20,272 nucleotides of DNA from DASVXQ01 sp046727955 (GCA_046727955.1 JBKPDO010000073.1:1-20272), one strand, 5' to 3'; positions 7,101 through 15,081 are shown, numbered from the stretch's first letter. The notes: generated by a model not told the origin, from the letters alone. Numbers and translations: made by a program.

Positions 7101-8395
7101 AGGCCCTCGCTTGGCGGCATCGGCAGGACGGCGGTCACGGCATAGCCACCCCCAGATGTCGGCTCGGCTGTCAGGTCACCGCCGAGCATGGCGGCTCGCT
7201 CTCGCATCCCGAGCAGCCCGTGGCCGGGACCCGGCAGCGTGGAAGCCGCCGCCCGGGGCGGGCCGTTGATCACGCACAGGCGCAGCGCGGCGGGCGCGTA
7301 GGCGATCTCGACCCGGACGTCGGAGCCGGGTGCGTGCCGCAGGGCGTTGCTCAGCGCCTCCTGCACAATCCGGTAGGCCGACACGTCGACGCCAGGCGGC
7401 AGCGGCCGGGGCGCTCCCGAGACCACCGTCTGGACGGCCAGGCCGGCGCCGCGCACGCCCGCGACCAGCTCGGCGAGCCGGTCCAGGGTGGGCTGCGGCG
7501 CGGCCTCGGCCCCTTCCTCCCCGTCGCGCTCAGCGCGCAGCACGCCCAGGACCCGGCGCAGCTCGGCGAGCGCCCGGAGCGCGTTGGCGCGGATGTCAGC
7601 GAAGCTTCTGGTGAGCTCGCTGGGCGGGTCGGGGACGCGATAGGGGGCGGCCTCGGCCTGGATCGCGATCACCGACATGTGGTGGGCGACGACGTCGTGC
7701 AGCTCCCGGGCGATCCGCGTGCGCTCCTCAAGCACCACGCGCCGGGCGCGCTCCGCCTGGCTGACCTGCTCCTGCTCGGTGAGCCGACGCCCGGTCTCGC
7801 CGCGTTCCCGCCAAGCGTCGGCGAGCAGCAGCGCGATCGCAGAGACGACCACCATCGTCGACAGGCCCCGCCAGTCGCGCCGGTCCGGGACGGCCAGCCA
7901 GGCGGCGGCGCTGAGCAGAGCGAGTAGCAGCCACAGCTCGATGAGCACCCGCCTGGGTGCCCGCAGCCCGATGATCACCAGCACCACGACCTGGGCGAAG
8001 ACGCTGGTCACTGGCCAGGGCCACGGCTCCGCGCTGCTGACCGGGTTGGCCACGAGCGCGGTCAGCGCCGACGCCGCCAGCTCCAGCCACCACCCGGCCA
8101 TCGGGCGGGACAGGCACACCACCAGCGGCAGCGCTCGGGCTATGCTGAGCGCCACCGACGCGCCCGCTGACAGGCGGTAGTGCTGGTAGAGGTCCAGCGT
8201 GCCAAGCCCGAGCACCACCAGGGCGCACGTCAGCACCGCCCATCGCGACCAGACCGATCGCCTCGCGAGGGCAGGCGTCGGCGCAGGCACCGCAGCAGGC
8301 GACAGGTCGCCTGCCAGCGCCCGCAGCCAGGAGACGGCGACCCGCGCCACGCGCCTGGTCGCCGCTCCACCGGAATCCGTTCCCGCGGCGTCCAC
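7097..8395 (-). CDS. Membrane histidine kinase, HisKA_3 (NarL/LiaS-type)
   Basis: 432 residues. About six hydrophobic segments lie between 52 and 193 (for example 52-70, 78-95, 102-117, 129-143, 151-170, 181-193). The dimerisation/phospho-acceptor helix contains His233 in RIARELHDVVAHHMSV. The ATPase domain has Asn350 in the N-box (EALSNALRHA) and a Gly-rich GPGHGLLGM loop (389-397). The usual Asp of the G1 box is replaced by NGPP (377-380), a variation seen in some actinobacterial kinases. It lacks a large extracellular domain, so the signal is probably membrane stress or a partner protein; the separate sensor-domain protein encoded 72 bp upstream is the obvious candidate. The GTG start at 8395 has no clear Shine-Dalgarno, so the exact N-terminus is uncertain. 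Confidence 0.9.
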   Translation of the reverse strand: MDAAGTDSGGAATRRVARVAVSWLRALAGDLSPAAVPAPTPALARRSVWSRWAVLTCALVVLGLGTLDLYQHYRLSAGASVALSIARALPLVVCLSRPMAGWWLELAASALTALVANPVSSAEPWPWPVTSVFAQVVVLVIIGLRAPRRVLIELWLLLALLSAAAWLAVPDRRDWRGLSTMVVVSAIALLLADAWRERGETGRRLTEQEQVSQAERARRVVLEERTRIARELHDVVAHHMSVIAIQAEAAPYRVPDPPSELTRSFADIRANALRALAELRRVLGVLRAERDGEEGAEAAPQPTLDRLAELVAGVRGAGLAVQTVVSGAPRPLPPGVDVSAYRIVQEALSNALRHAPGSDVRVEIAYAPAALRLCVINGPPRAAASTLPGPGHGLLGMRERAAMLGGDLTAEPTSGGGYAVTAVLPMPPSEGL

Positions 8396-8467
8396 CGCCG
8401 TCAGGGTATCTGCCCGGCTTCTGCCTGCATCCCGTCGCTCCGCAGCCCGAGCTCGTCAGCCGTCTTG

Positions 8468-9013
8468 TCAGCCGCGGCCAAGCAGGCGTCGCGCGAGCCG
8501 GCCCTGCAGCGAAGTGATTGCCTTGACGATCCACGGGTTCGCAAACAGGAACACCAACCCGCCGCCAACCGCGTGGACGGCCCACGCGCCGGCCAGGCTC
8601 GGACCGCCCCAGGAGTGCTGGTAGGAGTCCATCGTGCCCGGCCGAAGGGGGTAAGCAAGGTTCGCGGGGACCAGCGACCACAGGTAGACCGTGAGCGCCA
8701 GCGACACCAGGTTGAGGGGCAGGCTCAGTACCGCGTGGGCGAGCACCCGGCCGGCCCCCTCACGGGGTGCCGGCTCGTCGCTGCGCAGCGCCAGATACCT
8801 GCGGGCAAGGCCCCACTGCAACCCTGCCGCAGCCTGATATCGGCCCAGCAGCGTAAGCGCCAAGGAGATCAGACTGACCGGCAACGCGAGGAGAACATAG
8901 AACGTCCGCCGCCACGGGTCGGCGCTGAACGGCAGCCTCCACCACGGGGCGTGGAAGGACCGGGATGGGGCTTGTGTCGCGCTGGACGGAGCGCGCAACT
9001 CGCTTGTCGTCAT
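8468..9013 (-). CDS. Stand-alone 'putative sensor' membrane protein
   Basis: 181 residues with three hydrophobic segments (about 38-57, 90-115, 139-160) and a C-terminal amphipathic helix (ANPWIVKAITSLQGRLARRL). The first two share a similar pattern, LPxxLxSLALT, suggesting an internal duplication. The pattern and the PW-(V)-x-A-x-x-x-LQ-x-x-LA-x-x-LLG end resemble the sensor domain that actinobacteria often carry fused in front of HisKA_3 kinases. Here it is a separate gene directly before such a kinase, so I infer that it is the kinase's input partner. ATG 9013 was chosen over the longer reading from 9076 because AAAGGA lies nine bases upstream. A 9-bp inverted repeat and CGTCA repeats lie in its upstream region. 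Confidence 0.75.
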   Translation of the reverse strand: MTTSELRAPSSATQAPSRSFHAPWWRLPFSADPWRRTFYVLLALPVSLISLALTLLGRYQAAAGLQWGLARRYLALRSDEPAPREGAGRVLAHAVLSLPLNLVSLALTVYLWSLVPANLAYPLRPGTMDSYQHSWGGPSLAGAWAVHAVGGGLVFLFANPWIVKAITSLQGRLARRLLGRG

Positions 9014-9039
9014 GATGACGCATCCTTTCTCTCGTCGTG

Positions 9040-9062
9040 TGGCCACGGCCAACCCGTGGCCA
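9040..9062. promoter_or_regulatory. Perfect 9-bp inverted repeat upstream of the sensor operon
   Basis: TGGCCACGG (9040-9048) and CCGTGGCCA (9054-9062) are separated by five bases. It lies 27-49 bp upstream of the sensor start, so it could be an operator or a hairpin in the mRNA leader. Confidence 0.45.
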
Positions 9063-9083
9063 ACCGTCGCCGCCAACGCTAGG

Positions 9084-9107
9084 CGTCACGACCCGTCATC
9101 CGCGTCA
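9084..9107. promoter_or_regulatory. Three CGTCA direct repeats at helical spacing
   Basis: CGTCA starts at 9084, 9094 and 9103, that is 10 and 9 bp apart (TGACG on the sensor-operon strand). Direct repeats on one DNA face are typical of activator sites. Autoregulation by the response regulator is possible but unproven. Confidence 0.3.
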
Positions 9108-9231
9108 CCCTGCGAAGCCAACTTGCGACGTAGCTCCCCGGTAGTACGGCTCACTCCCACCAGCACCAGCGTCCGGCTCGCGACCCGCCGCATCGTCGAC
9201 GCCGGCGGTTTCGGGGCACTCAGCCGTCGCG

Positions 9232-9244
9232 GCGGAAATTCCGC
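9232..9244. promoter_or_regulatory. 13-bp palindrome upstream of the DUF2252 gene
   Basis: GCGGAA-A-TTCCGC, a perfect odd palindrome about 40 bp upstream of a TATAGA hexamer. It has the look of a dimeric repressor or activator site; the binding protein is unknown. Confidence 0.35.
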
Positions 9245-9419
9245 TGACCAAGATGAGGTGGGCGGGCCGCGTCGCCGAGAGTGGTATAGATGATGTCGGG
9301 CGGGAAGCAGAAGCCAGCGGAAGCAGACCTCGTAACGGAAGCGGGGCGGGGCCGAGGCGCTGACGTCCAGCTCTCCTAGCCGTTGCCGGCAAAGCCTGGC
9401 GGCGTGGAGGTGAGGTGAC

Positions 9420-10856
9420 ATGGCTCGGGTCGCAGCCAAGGGACCAGCGGCGTCTGTCGGCGAGCTCGGTGACCACAGGCGCGAGCTGCCCGACCGGCCG
9501 CCCGAGCATCCCGTCGGGCCGAGGGTCGCCGAGCGGCTGGCGGCAGGCAGGGCGCTCCGGGAGCGGGCTCCCCGGTCCAGCCATGGCGCCTGGCGTCCGG
9601 CCGCCGATCGGCCCGACCCCGTCGACCTGCTCGAGCGGCAGGCGGCCGGCCGGCTGCCCAACCTGACGCCGGTGCGCTACGGGCGGATGCTGACCTCGCC
9701 GTTCGCGTTCCTGCGCGGCTCGGCGGTCGTGATGGCAGACGACCTGGCCACCACGCCAACCAGCGGCATCACCGTGCAGGCGTGCGGAGACGCCCACCTG
9801 TCGAATTTCGGGGTCTATGCCACCCCGGAACGCAACATCATCTTCGACCTCAACGACTTCGACGAGACCCTTACCGCGCCATGGGAATGGGACCTCAAGC
9901 GGCTGGCGATGAGCCTGGTCGTCGCCGGGCGCAACAACGGCTTCACCGCCGCGCAGTGCCGCGATGCCGCCTTGGCCGCCGCCAGGGCCTACCAGGAGCT
10001 GATGGGTCAGTTCGCGGTCATGGGCCGGCTCGACGTGTGGTACTGGCACATCGATGCCGACCAGACTCTGGAGCTCCTCAAGGGCCAGGAGCGCAAGCTG
10101 GTCGAGAAGGGGCTGGCCAAGGCGCGGCTGCGCGACAACGTCGAGGCCCAGGCCAAGCTCACCGAGGTGGTGGACGGACGCCGGCGGATCAGGAGCTCCC
10201 CGCCGCTGATCGTCCCGATCGACGACAACGACCTCCGGCAGCTCGTTCGTGAGCTGGTGCGAGCCGCACGCGGGACCCTGCAGCCAGACCGCCTCCATCT
10301 GCTGTCCGGTTACCAGCCCGTTGACGCGGCCCTTAAGGTGGTCGGCGTGGGCAGCGTTGGCACCCGCTGCTACATCGCGCTGCTGGAGGGGATCGACGAC
10401 ACCGACCCGCTGATGCTGCAGGTGAAGGAGGCGGGCGCGTCGGTGCTCGAGCCGTACGCGGGACGGAGCCGCTACCGCAACCACGGCCAGCGCGTGGTCC
10501 AGGGACAGCGTCTGATGCAGACCGCCAGCGATACCTTTCTGGGCTGGATCCGCGGGCCCGACGGCCGCGACTACTACTGCCGGCAACTGCGCGACGTCAA
10601 GGGCTCGGTCGAGATCGACACGATCCAGCCAGGCGAGCTGGCCCGGTACGGGCAGGTCTGCGCGGCGGCACTCGCCAGAGCTCACGCCCGCTCTGGCGAC
10701 CCTGCCATGATCGCCGGGTATCTGGGCAGCGGCGATGTGCTCCCGAAGGCGATCGCCGACTTCGCCGACGCCTATGCCGATCAGACCGAACGGGACTACC
10801 AGGCCATGGCGGCGGCGGTCAAGCGCGGGCGCATCCAGGCCGAGCCGGATGTCTGA
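9420..10856 (+). CDS. DUF2252 family protein
   Basis: 478 residues, the typical length. Family landmarks are RYGRMLTSPFAFLRG (86-100), CGDAHLSNFG (122-131), FDLNDFDET (142-150) and WEWDLKRL (155-162). The GDAHxxN and DFDE motifs recall the catalytic and metal-binding loops of aminoglycoside/choline-kinase-like enzymes, so a phosphotransferase-like fold is a reasonable inference, but no substrate is known to me. The ATG at 9420 follows GGAGGTGAG with six bases between and is well supported. It stands alone: divergent from the sensor operon and convergent with the hydrolase, 354 bp away. The first 45 residues are low in family landmarks and may be a flexible extension. Confidence 0.9.
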   Translation: MARVAAKGPAASVGELGDHRRELPDRPPEHPVGPRVAERLAAGRALRERAPRSSHGAWRPAADRPDPVDLLERQAAGRLPNLTPVRYGRMLTSPFAFLRGSAVVMADDLATTPTSGITVQACGDAHLSNFGVYATPERNIIFDLNDFDETLTAPWEWDLKRLAMSLVVAGRNNGFTAAQCRDAALAAARAYQELMGQFAVMGRLDVWYWHIDADQTLELLKGQERKLVEKGLAKARLRDNVEAQAKLTEVVDGRRRIRSSPPLIVPIDDNDLRQLVRELVRAARGTLQPDRLHLLSGYQPVDAALKVVGVGSVGTRCYIALLEGIDDTDPLMLQVKEAGASVLEPYAGRSRYRNHGQRVVQGQRLMQTASDTFLGWIRGPDGRDYYCRQLRDVKGSVEIDTIQPGELARYGQVCAAALARAHARSGDPAMIAGYLGSGDVLPKAIADFADAYADQTERDYQAMAAAVKRGRIQAEPDV

Positions 10857-11210
10857 CCGCGTGATCACGCCCTGTCCGCGCGACCAGAAGGCGGCCTCGC
10901 CGTGGAGGCTCGTCCAGGGCGGCCGGCTGGCCCGCCGCCGGGGTGCTCGCCGCCGCCAGCGTGGCGCTGGTCGCGCTGACCTTCCCGGCCAGCGCGGCGA
11001 CCCGACCGGCCGCCGCCGGCCTGCCATTGCGGCCGGTGATAAGCCGATCGCTGGCGGCGGTGCAGCCAGCGTGGTGCCCGCACGTGATCTGGATGGCGGG
11101 GTGGTCGCCGCGAACCGGCCCAACTCCGCCTCACGGCCGTCGACACCCTGATAGCGCCCACGCTGATGGCCAGCGGTGGGGGCCGGGGTCCCACCAGCCG
11201 GCCACGCGGA
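10857..11210. other. 354-bp gap with a palindrome and a signal-peptide-like fragment
   Basis: No intact gene. A perfect 12-bp palindrome GCGTGATCACGC (10859-10870) begins three bases after the DUF2252 stop. On the plus strand, an open stretch from 10865 reads an Arg-rich segment and then a hydrophobic run ending in FPASA (about 10931-10990), like a signal peptide. The mature part that should follow shows no domain and runs into the hydrolase gene, so this is more likely a relic than a gene. No terminator with a U-tract was found. Confidence 0.5.
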
Positions 11211-12062
11211 TCACGACCGGCGTGGCGGCGCCGGAGTGGTGCGCACGAACTCGCGGACGGCGCGCGCGAACGCCTCGGGCTGGTCGCGCATGAGCAGCGT
11301 GTAGCTGTCTGGGATCTCGACCAGCCGCGCATCGGGCAGCAGGTCGGCCAGCCGCCGGCCGTGGTGGGGGCGCTGCACGCGATCCTCAGGCGTCCAGACC
11401 ACGAGCGCGGGACGGTCAAAGGACCGCAGCCGCTGGCAGACCTCAAGCATCTGGCGGCGGCGGGCGCTGGCCGCGTACTTACGCAGGTCGCGTCGCACCC
11501 CCCGCTGGGTCTGCAGCGGCCGCAGCCAGCGGTCCACCAGCTCGTCGGGCAGCGGGCGCTTGGCCAGCCAGCCGAAGGCGATCGGCAGCCGCCGCAGCGG
11601 CCGCAGGCGCATCGCCTGCATCGCCAGGAAGATGCCTCCCGGGACCATCGCGGTCAGCCGCAGGTTCTTGCCCGGCAGCCCGGGCGGGTAGTTCTCAAAC
11701 GCCTCGCAGGACGAGATCACCAACCGAGCGACCCGCTCGGGGTGCTCACCCGCCAGCACGAGCGCGGCGGCCTGGTCGTTCTGCACCAGCGTCACGTCGC
11801 GCAGGTCGAGGCGCTCGAGCAGCTCAGCCACGATGCGGCCAAAGCCCCAGAGCGACAGGTCCGCGTCGGGGCGCATCGGCCGGCGATGCGCGCCCAGGGG
11901 AAGGGTAGGAACGACGCAGCGATGGTCGCGCTGCAGGTCGGCGACCATCGGATCCCACACCGACCCGTCCATGGTGACGCCCCCCAGCAGCACCAGCACC
12001 GGGCCGTCGCCGCCGGTGTCGTCGTAGTCGATCGTTCCCGCCGTCAGCTCCAGCTCAGGCAT
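11211..12062 (-). CDS. Alpha/beta hydrolase with Asp nucleophile position
   Basis: 283 residues with the alpha/beta-hydrolase layout: an N-terminal strand VLVLLGG followed by the oxyanion region (TMDGSVW), a nucleophile elbow VQNDQAAA (Asp96), a helical cap (about 125-205) and an acid Asp227 in WTPEDRV. The nucleophile is Asp, as in haloalkane dehalogenases and epoxide hydrolases, not Ser. The usual catalytic His near residue 254 is Tyr in PDSYTLLMRDQP. I recall this SYTL-DQP ending in other actinobacterial members, so it is probably a subfamily trait, but it makes ordinary hydrolysis doubtful. The start has GGAG six bases upstream. It is transcribed divergently from a short-chain dehydrogenase. 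Substrate unknown. Confidence 0.88.
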   Translation of the reverse strand: MPELELTAGTIDYDDTGGDGPVLVLLGGVTMDGSVWDPMVADLQRDHRCVVPTLPLGAHRRPMRPDADLSLWGFGRIVAELLERLDLRDVTLVQNDQAAALVLAGEHPERVARLVISSCEAFENYPPGLPGKNLRLTAMVPGGIFLAMQAMRLRPLRRLPIAFGWLAKRPLPDELVDRWLRPLQTQRGVRRDLRKYAASARRRQMLEVCQRLRSFDRPALVVWTPEDRVQRPHHGRRLADLLPDARLVEIPDSYTLLMRDQPEAFARAVREFVRTTPAPPRRS

Positions 12063-12098
12063 GCAGGCTCCACTAGATGGATCGCTCTACCGAGGGGG

Positions 12099-12130
12099 AC
12101 TGTATCCGAAACGTCGATCGTGAAGGTCAA
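12099..12130 (-). promoter_or_regulatory. Possible promoter for the hydrolase gene
   Basis: On the minus strand TTGACC (12130-12125) is followed after 18 bases by GATACA (12106-12101). The -35 is good, the -10 weak. It lies about 40-70 bp upstream of the hydrolase start. Confidence 0.3.
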
Positions 12131-12294
12131 GAAGACCGGCTCCGCGCCGGGTTTCTGAACCCCACGGCGTAGGTCGCCCCGCGCCGGCTACGTCCAGAGA
12201 GGTAGCGGGAGTGTCGCCCTGCGGGGGACGACCGCGGCGACATTGGCGAGCGACGATGTGGCCGACAGCACAGGAGGGAGGCCGCGCGGACGCC

Positions 12295-13221
12295 ATGACC
12301 ATGAAGGGAACAGTCGCGCTGGTCACCGGGGCGACCGCGGGGATCGGCTTTTACACCGCGCAGGCGCTTGTGACGCTGGGGGCGCGGGTCGTGGTGACCG
12401 GCCGCGACACCGAGCGCGGCGAGGCGGCGGCCCGCCAATTGGCTGGGTGCGCCTGGCACGACCAGGTCCGCTTTCTCGCCGCCGACCATGCCACCGTGGC
12501 GGACAACCAGGCGCTCGCCGAGCAGCTCGGCAGGGAGCTGGACCGCCTGGACGTGCTGGTCAACAACGTCGGGAGCCCGCCGAGCGGCCAACGCCGGCAG
12601 ACGCCAGACGGCTACGAGACGACCCTCGCGGTCAACTTCGTCGGCCCGGCCGTGCTGACCACCGGGCTGCTGCCGCTGCTGCGCCAAAGCGCCCCCGCAC
12701 GGGTCGTCACCGTGGTCTCCAGCGCCCACACCATGTGGAAGCGCGACCCGTTCGAGGACCTCCACGCGCAGCAGCGCTACGTCGGCGTCGAGGCGTACGC
12801 GCGCGCCAAGCTGCTGAGCCTGCTGTGGACGCTGGCGCTCGCGCGCCGGCTAGAGGGCGCTGGTGTGGTCGTCAACGCGACCAACCCAGGCATGGCGTGG
12901 ACGCCTGGCACGCAGGCGCTCACCCCGCAGGCCGTGCCAGCGTGGCGGTTGGTGTGGCCGTTGGTGCGGTGGCTGCAGCGCAGGGCCTCTGCCGAGGCCG
13001 CCGCCAGGTCCTCGGTCTTCCTCGCCTCGGCCGAGGAGGCCGCGGCCATCACGGGGCGGTACTTCGAGAGCAAGGCGCAGCCCAGGCGTCCGTCCGCGCT
13101 CGCCCTGGACATCGGCAACCAGGAGCGCGCCTGGGAGCTTGCCGCCACCCTGATCGCCAGCGCGCCGCGCGCTGGGCATCTCCCTTCATCAGCGCGCCTC
13201 AGAGACCTCAGAGGCTGGTAA
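12295..13221 (+). CDS. Short-chain dehydrogenase/reductase (SDR)
   Basis: 308 residues. Classical SDR motifs in order are TGATAGIG (11-18, NAD(P) binding), NNVG (90-93, NNAG type), catalytic Ser at 142-143 in VSSAH, and YARAK (Tyr168, Lys172). TGRD at 35-38 after strand 2 puts an Arg where NADP-preferring members have one. The layout, with a long C-terminal substrate region, resembles retinol dehydrogenase/WW-domain oxidoreductase-like SDRs, which act on hydrophobic alcohols or carbonyls; the substrate is unknown. ATG 12295 is preferred to earlier in-frame starts because it begins at the family N-terminus; GGAGGGAGG (12273-12281) lies upstream at a somewhat long distance, and ATG 12301 is an alternative. 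It is divergent from the hydrolase gene. Confidence 0.9.
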   Translation: MTMKGTVALVTGATAGIGFYTAQALVTLGARVVVTGRDTERGEAAARQLAGCAWHDQVRFLAADHATVADNQALAEQLGRELDRLDVLVNNVGSPPSGQRRQTPDGYETTLAVNFVGPAVLTTGLLPLLRQSAPARVVTVVSSAHTMWKRDPFEDLHAQQRYVGVEAYARAKLLSLLWTLALARRLEGAGVVVNATNPGMAWTPGTQALTPQAVPAWRLVWPLVRWLQRRASAEAAARSSVFLASAEEAAAITGRYFESKAQPRRPSALALDIGNQERAWELAATLIASAPRAGHLPSSARLRDLRGW

Positions 13222-13243
13222 CGGCGCTCACCTGGACGGCTGG

Positions 13244-13432
13244 TCATCCGGCGATCGATGTCAGGGTCGGCGATGAGCTGCCAGCGCGCTGGATGCCGAG
13301 CTTGCGGTACACGTTGGCGAGGTGGGTCTCGACGGTGTTGACCGACAGGAACAGCTGCTGGGCGATCTGGCGGTCCGCACCTTCGTCATCGGTGCGGCCG
13401 ATGAAACGCCCCGCCTTGATCTGAAACGGCAT
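13244..13432 (-). pseudogene. LuxR-type HTH remnant
   Basis: A 62-residue reading whose centre, RQIAQQLFLSVNTVETHL and then ANVYRKLGI, is a good match to the second half of a LuxR/NarL-type HTH (scaffold, recognition helix and last helix). The first helix, which should begin LTxREREV, is missing, and the end (QRAGSSSPTLTSIAG) has lost the usual SRxELxxAL pattern. Upstream, no receiver or ATPase domain is present; 104 bp further comes the peptidase gene on the same strand. I read this as the decayed 3' end of a former regulator. A tiny functional DNA-binding protein is the less likely alternative. Confidence 0.65.
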
Positions 13433-13536
13433 GATCCCAGTATGTCGCCCTGGTCCCTGAGGAGAATCGGGCGCGGATCTGAGGGCCCTGGATAGGACCG
13501 GGGCGGGTGCCCGCCGGGGCAGTCGCCGCGAGGACG

Positions 13537-15081
13537 TTATGGCGTGTTCCGCGCCGCCCTCACTGCCCCGATGAAGGCGGGAACCCTTGGCGAGCCGAAG
13601 CCGGTCGTCATGTCCCAGCCGGTCAGGGTGGGCAAGCCCGCCACCGGCCCCGGCGAAACGCTGCCGTCGGCGTTGAAGACGAATAGTTGGTTGTTCTTCA
13701 GATCGCCGCTGACGGCTGTCCCCTGCTTGACGGGCACGATGTCGCGAAACGCAGGGCCGCTGCCGACTTTGTAGAGCAAGGGGTTGAGGGCGCCGAGCGG
13801 CTGGTCGCCCGCCGCGGCCTGCTGCTGGTTGGCGAGCGCGATCACGCCGGCCACCTGCGGCGAGGAGGCGCTCGTCCCGCCAAAGGTGTGCCAGCCGACG
13901 CGGAAGGCGTTGGGATAGAACGACGTGTAGACGAGCACACCGCCGTTGACGGCCGCGTTCCACGACAGGTCGGGCACACCGCGGGCATCGGCGCCGATGA
14001 TCGAGGCGACGCCGTCCTGGTACGACGGGCGCGGGTAGATCACGCTCCTGCCGCCGCCGGTCGCGGCCGGCAGCCAGGACTCGTTCCAGACGGCCTCGGT
14101 GTTACCGCCCTGCGTGAAGTTGAAGTACGCCGGGTTGAACGAGCCGTCCGGGTTGAACGGCGTATCGCTGGTTGGATTCCAGGTCCAGCCGAACTGGAGC
14201 TGCGTGCCGCCGACCGAGGTCACAAACGGGCTCGAGGTCGGCCACCAGACGGTCGGGAAGGGGAAGATGCGGCTCTCCCGCTGGTGCTTCGCGACCCCGG
14301 TCGAGCCGAAGTCGCCCGAGGAGGAGAGCATGGTGTCGCCCTTGGCCGCCGCTGCCTTGTAGACCGCGTCGAACCTCGCCGTCTGCACTGCCGCCGCGCC
14401 CTCGAAGTCCTGCTCGGTCGTGGCGAAGCTCTGCGAGAAGACCGTGCCAGCCGGGTAGGTGCCGATCGCGCCCTGGATCGCCTTGAAGAAGTTCGGCAAG
14501 CCCTGCACCCCGAGCGTCTCGGCCGGCGGGGTGGCCAGCAGGACGATGTGGGCGAGCGGGGCGATAGCGTAGGACCACTCGATGTCGAGCGTCGACTCCT
14601 CTGCCCAGAGCAGGGCCGCGCTCGGGCCGGACAGGCCGTTGCCCTTCGCGATGTTGTGGAAATTCGGCGCGCCGAGCGGGAAGACCTGATCGAACTTCGG
14701 GCTCGGCATGCCCTGGAAGAAGGTGTCGTGGAAGAACTGCAGGTCATGAGCGGCTGTCGGGCTGCCGTAGGCATCGACGAGCACGATCGTCTGCCCGGCG
14801 CCCATATTCGCGACCTGGTCGACGCCGTAGGCGGCGCGGATCTGCGCCGGCGTGTAGCAGTGGATGAACGCCGACATGACCACCGGCGGCGGCGTCACGC
14901 AGGCGGCGGGGCCGGACACCGGCCGGCCCGCTGTGAACGCCTTGTCCGGCGCCGCGACCACCTGTGGCACGAGCGCCGGCCTAGCTACGTGCGGGGCCGC
15001 GGGTCGAACGGCCCAAGCGACCAGCAGCACCAGGGCGGCGATCGCCATCACCGTCAGAGGCGTGGAAGTCCTCGTCTTCAT
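13537..15081 (-). CDS. Secreted S53 (sedolisin/kumamolisin-like) serine-carboxyl peptidase
   Basis: 514 residues. A signal peptide or anchor (about 9-28) is followed by a short linker and then the peptidase domain from about residue 72. The sedolisin catalytic set is visible: Glu162 and Asp166 (ESTLD), oxyanion Asp257 in SSSGDFGSTG, and Ser404 in FGGTSASSP. The C-terminal calcium site is suggested by Asp447 (FRDIV) and GWDMTTGFGSP (488-498). Members cut proteins outside the cell, often at acid pH. The roughly 150-200 residue activation domain that normally precedes the catalytic domain is absent; only about 45 residues separate the signal from the catalytic domain. ATG 15081 has GAAGGGGA close upstream. 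It is divergent from the E1 gene. Confidence 0.92.
   Translation of the reverse strand: MKTRTSTPLTVMAIAALVLLVAWAVRPAAPHVARPALVPQVVAAPDKAFTAGRPVSGPAACVTPPPVVMSAFIHCYTPAQIRAAYGVDQVANMGAGQTIVLVDAYGSPTAAHDLQFFHDTFFQGMPSPKFDQVFPLGAPNFHNIAKGNGLSGPSAALLWAEESTLDIEWSYAIAPLAHIVLLATPPAETLGVQGLPNFFKAIQGAIGTYPAGTVFSQSFATTEQDFEGAAAVQTARFDAVYKAAAAKGDTMLSSSGDFGSTGVAKHQRESRIFPFPTVWWPTSSPFVTSVGGTQLQFGWTWNPTSDTPFNPDGSFNPAYFNFTQGGNTEAVWNESWLPAATGGGRSVIYPRPSYQDGVASIIGADARGVPDLSWNAAVNGGVLVYTSFYPNAFRVGWHTFGGTSASSPQVAGVIALANQQQAAAGDQPLGALNPLLYKVGSGPAFRDIVPVKQGTAVSGDLKNNQLFVFNADGSVSPGPVAGLPTLTGWDMTTGFGSPRVPAFIGAVRAARNTP

Larger units (their letters stand above)
9014..9419. other. 406-bp divergent promoter region, sensor operon / DUF2252 gene
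   Basis: No credible gene. It must carry the promoters of both the minus-strand sensor operon and the plus-strand DUF2252 gene. Visible elements are a 9-bp inverted repeat (9040-9062), three CGTCA direct repeats (9084-9107), a 13-bp palindrome (9232-9244), and TATAGA at 9285-9290, which could be a plus-strand -10 but lacks a good -35. GGAGGTGAG at 9406-9414 is the DUF2252 ribosome site. Confidence 0.6.

Noticed and set aside
9105..11123. 672-residue minus-strand frame opposite the DUF2252 gene
   Set aside because: Shadow of the DUF2252 frame; no motifs and it runs through non-coding flanks.
12243..13424. 393-residue plus-strand frame overlapping the SDR gene
   Set aside because: Out of frame with the SDR motifs; product is Arg/Gly low-complexity.
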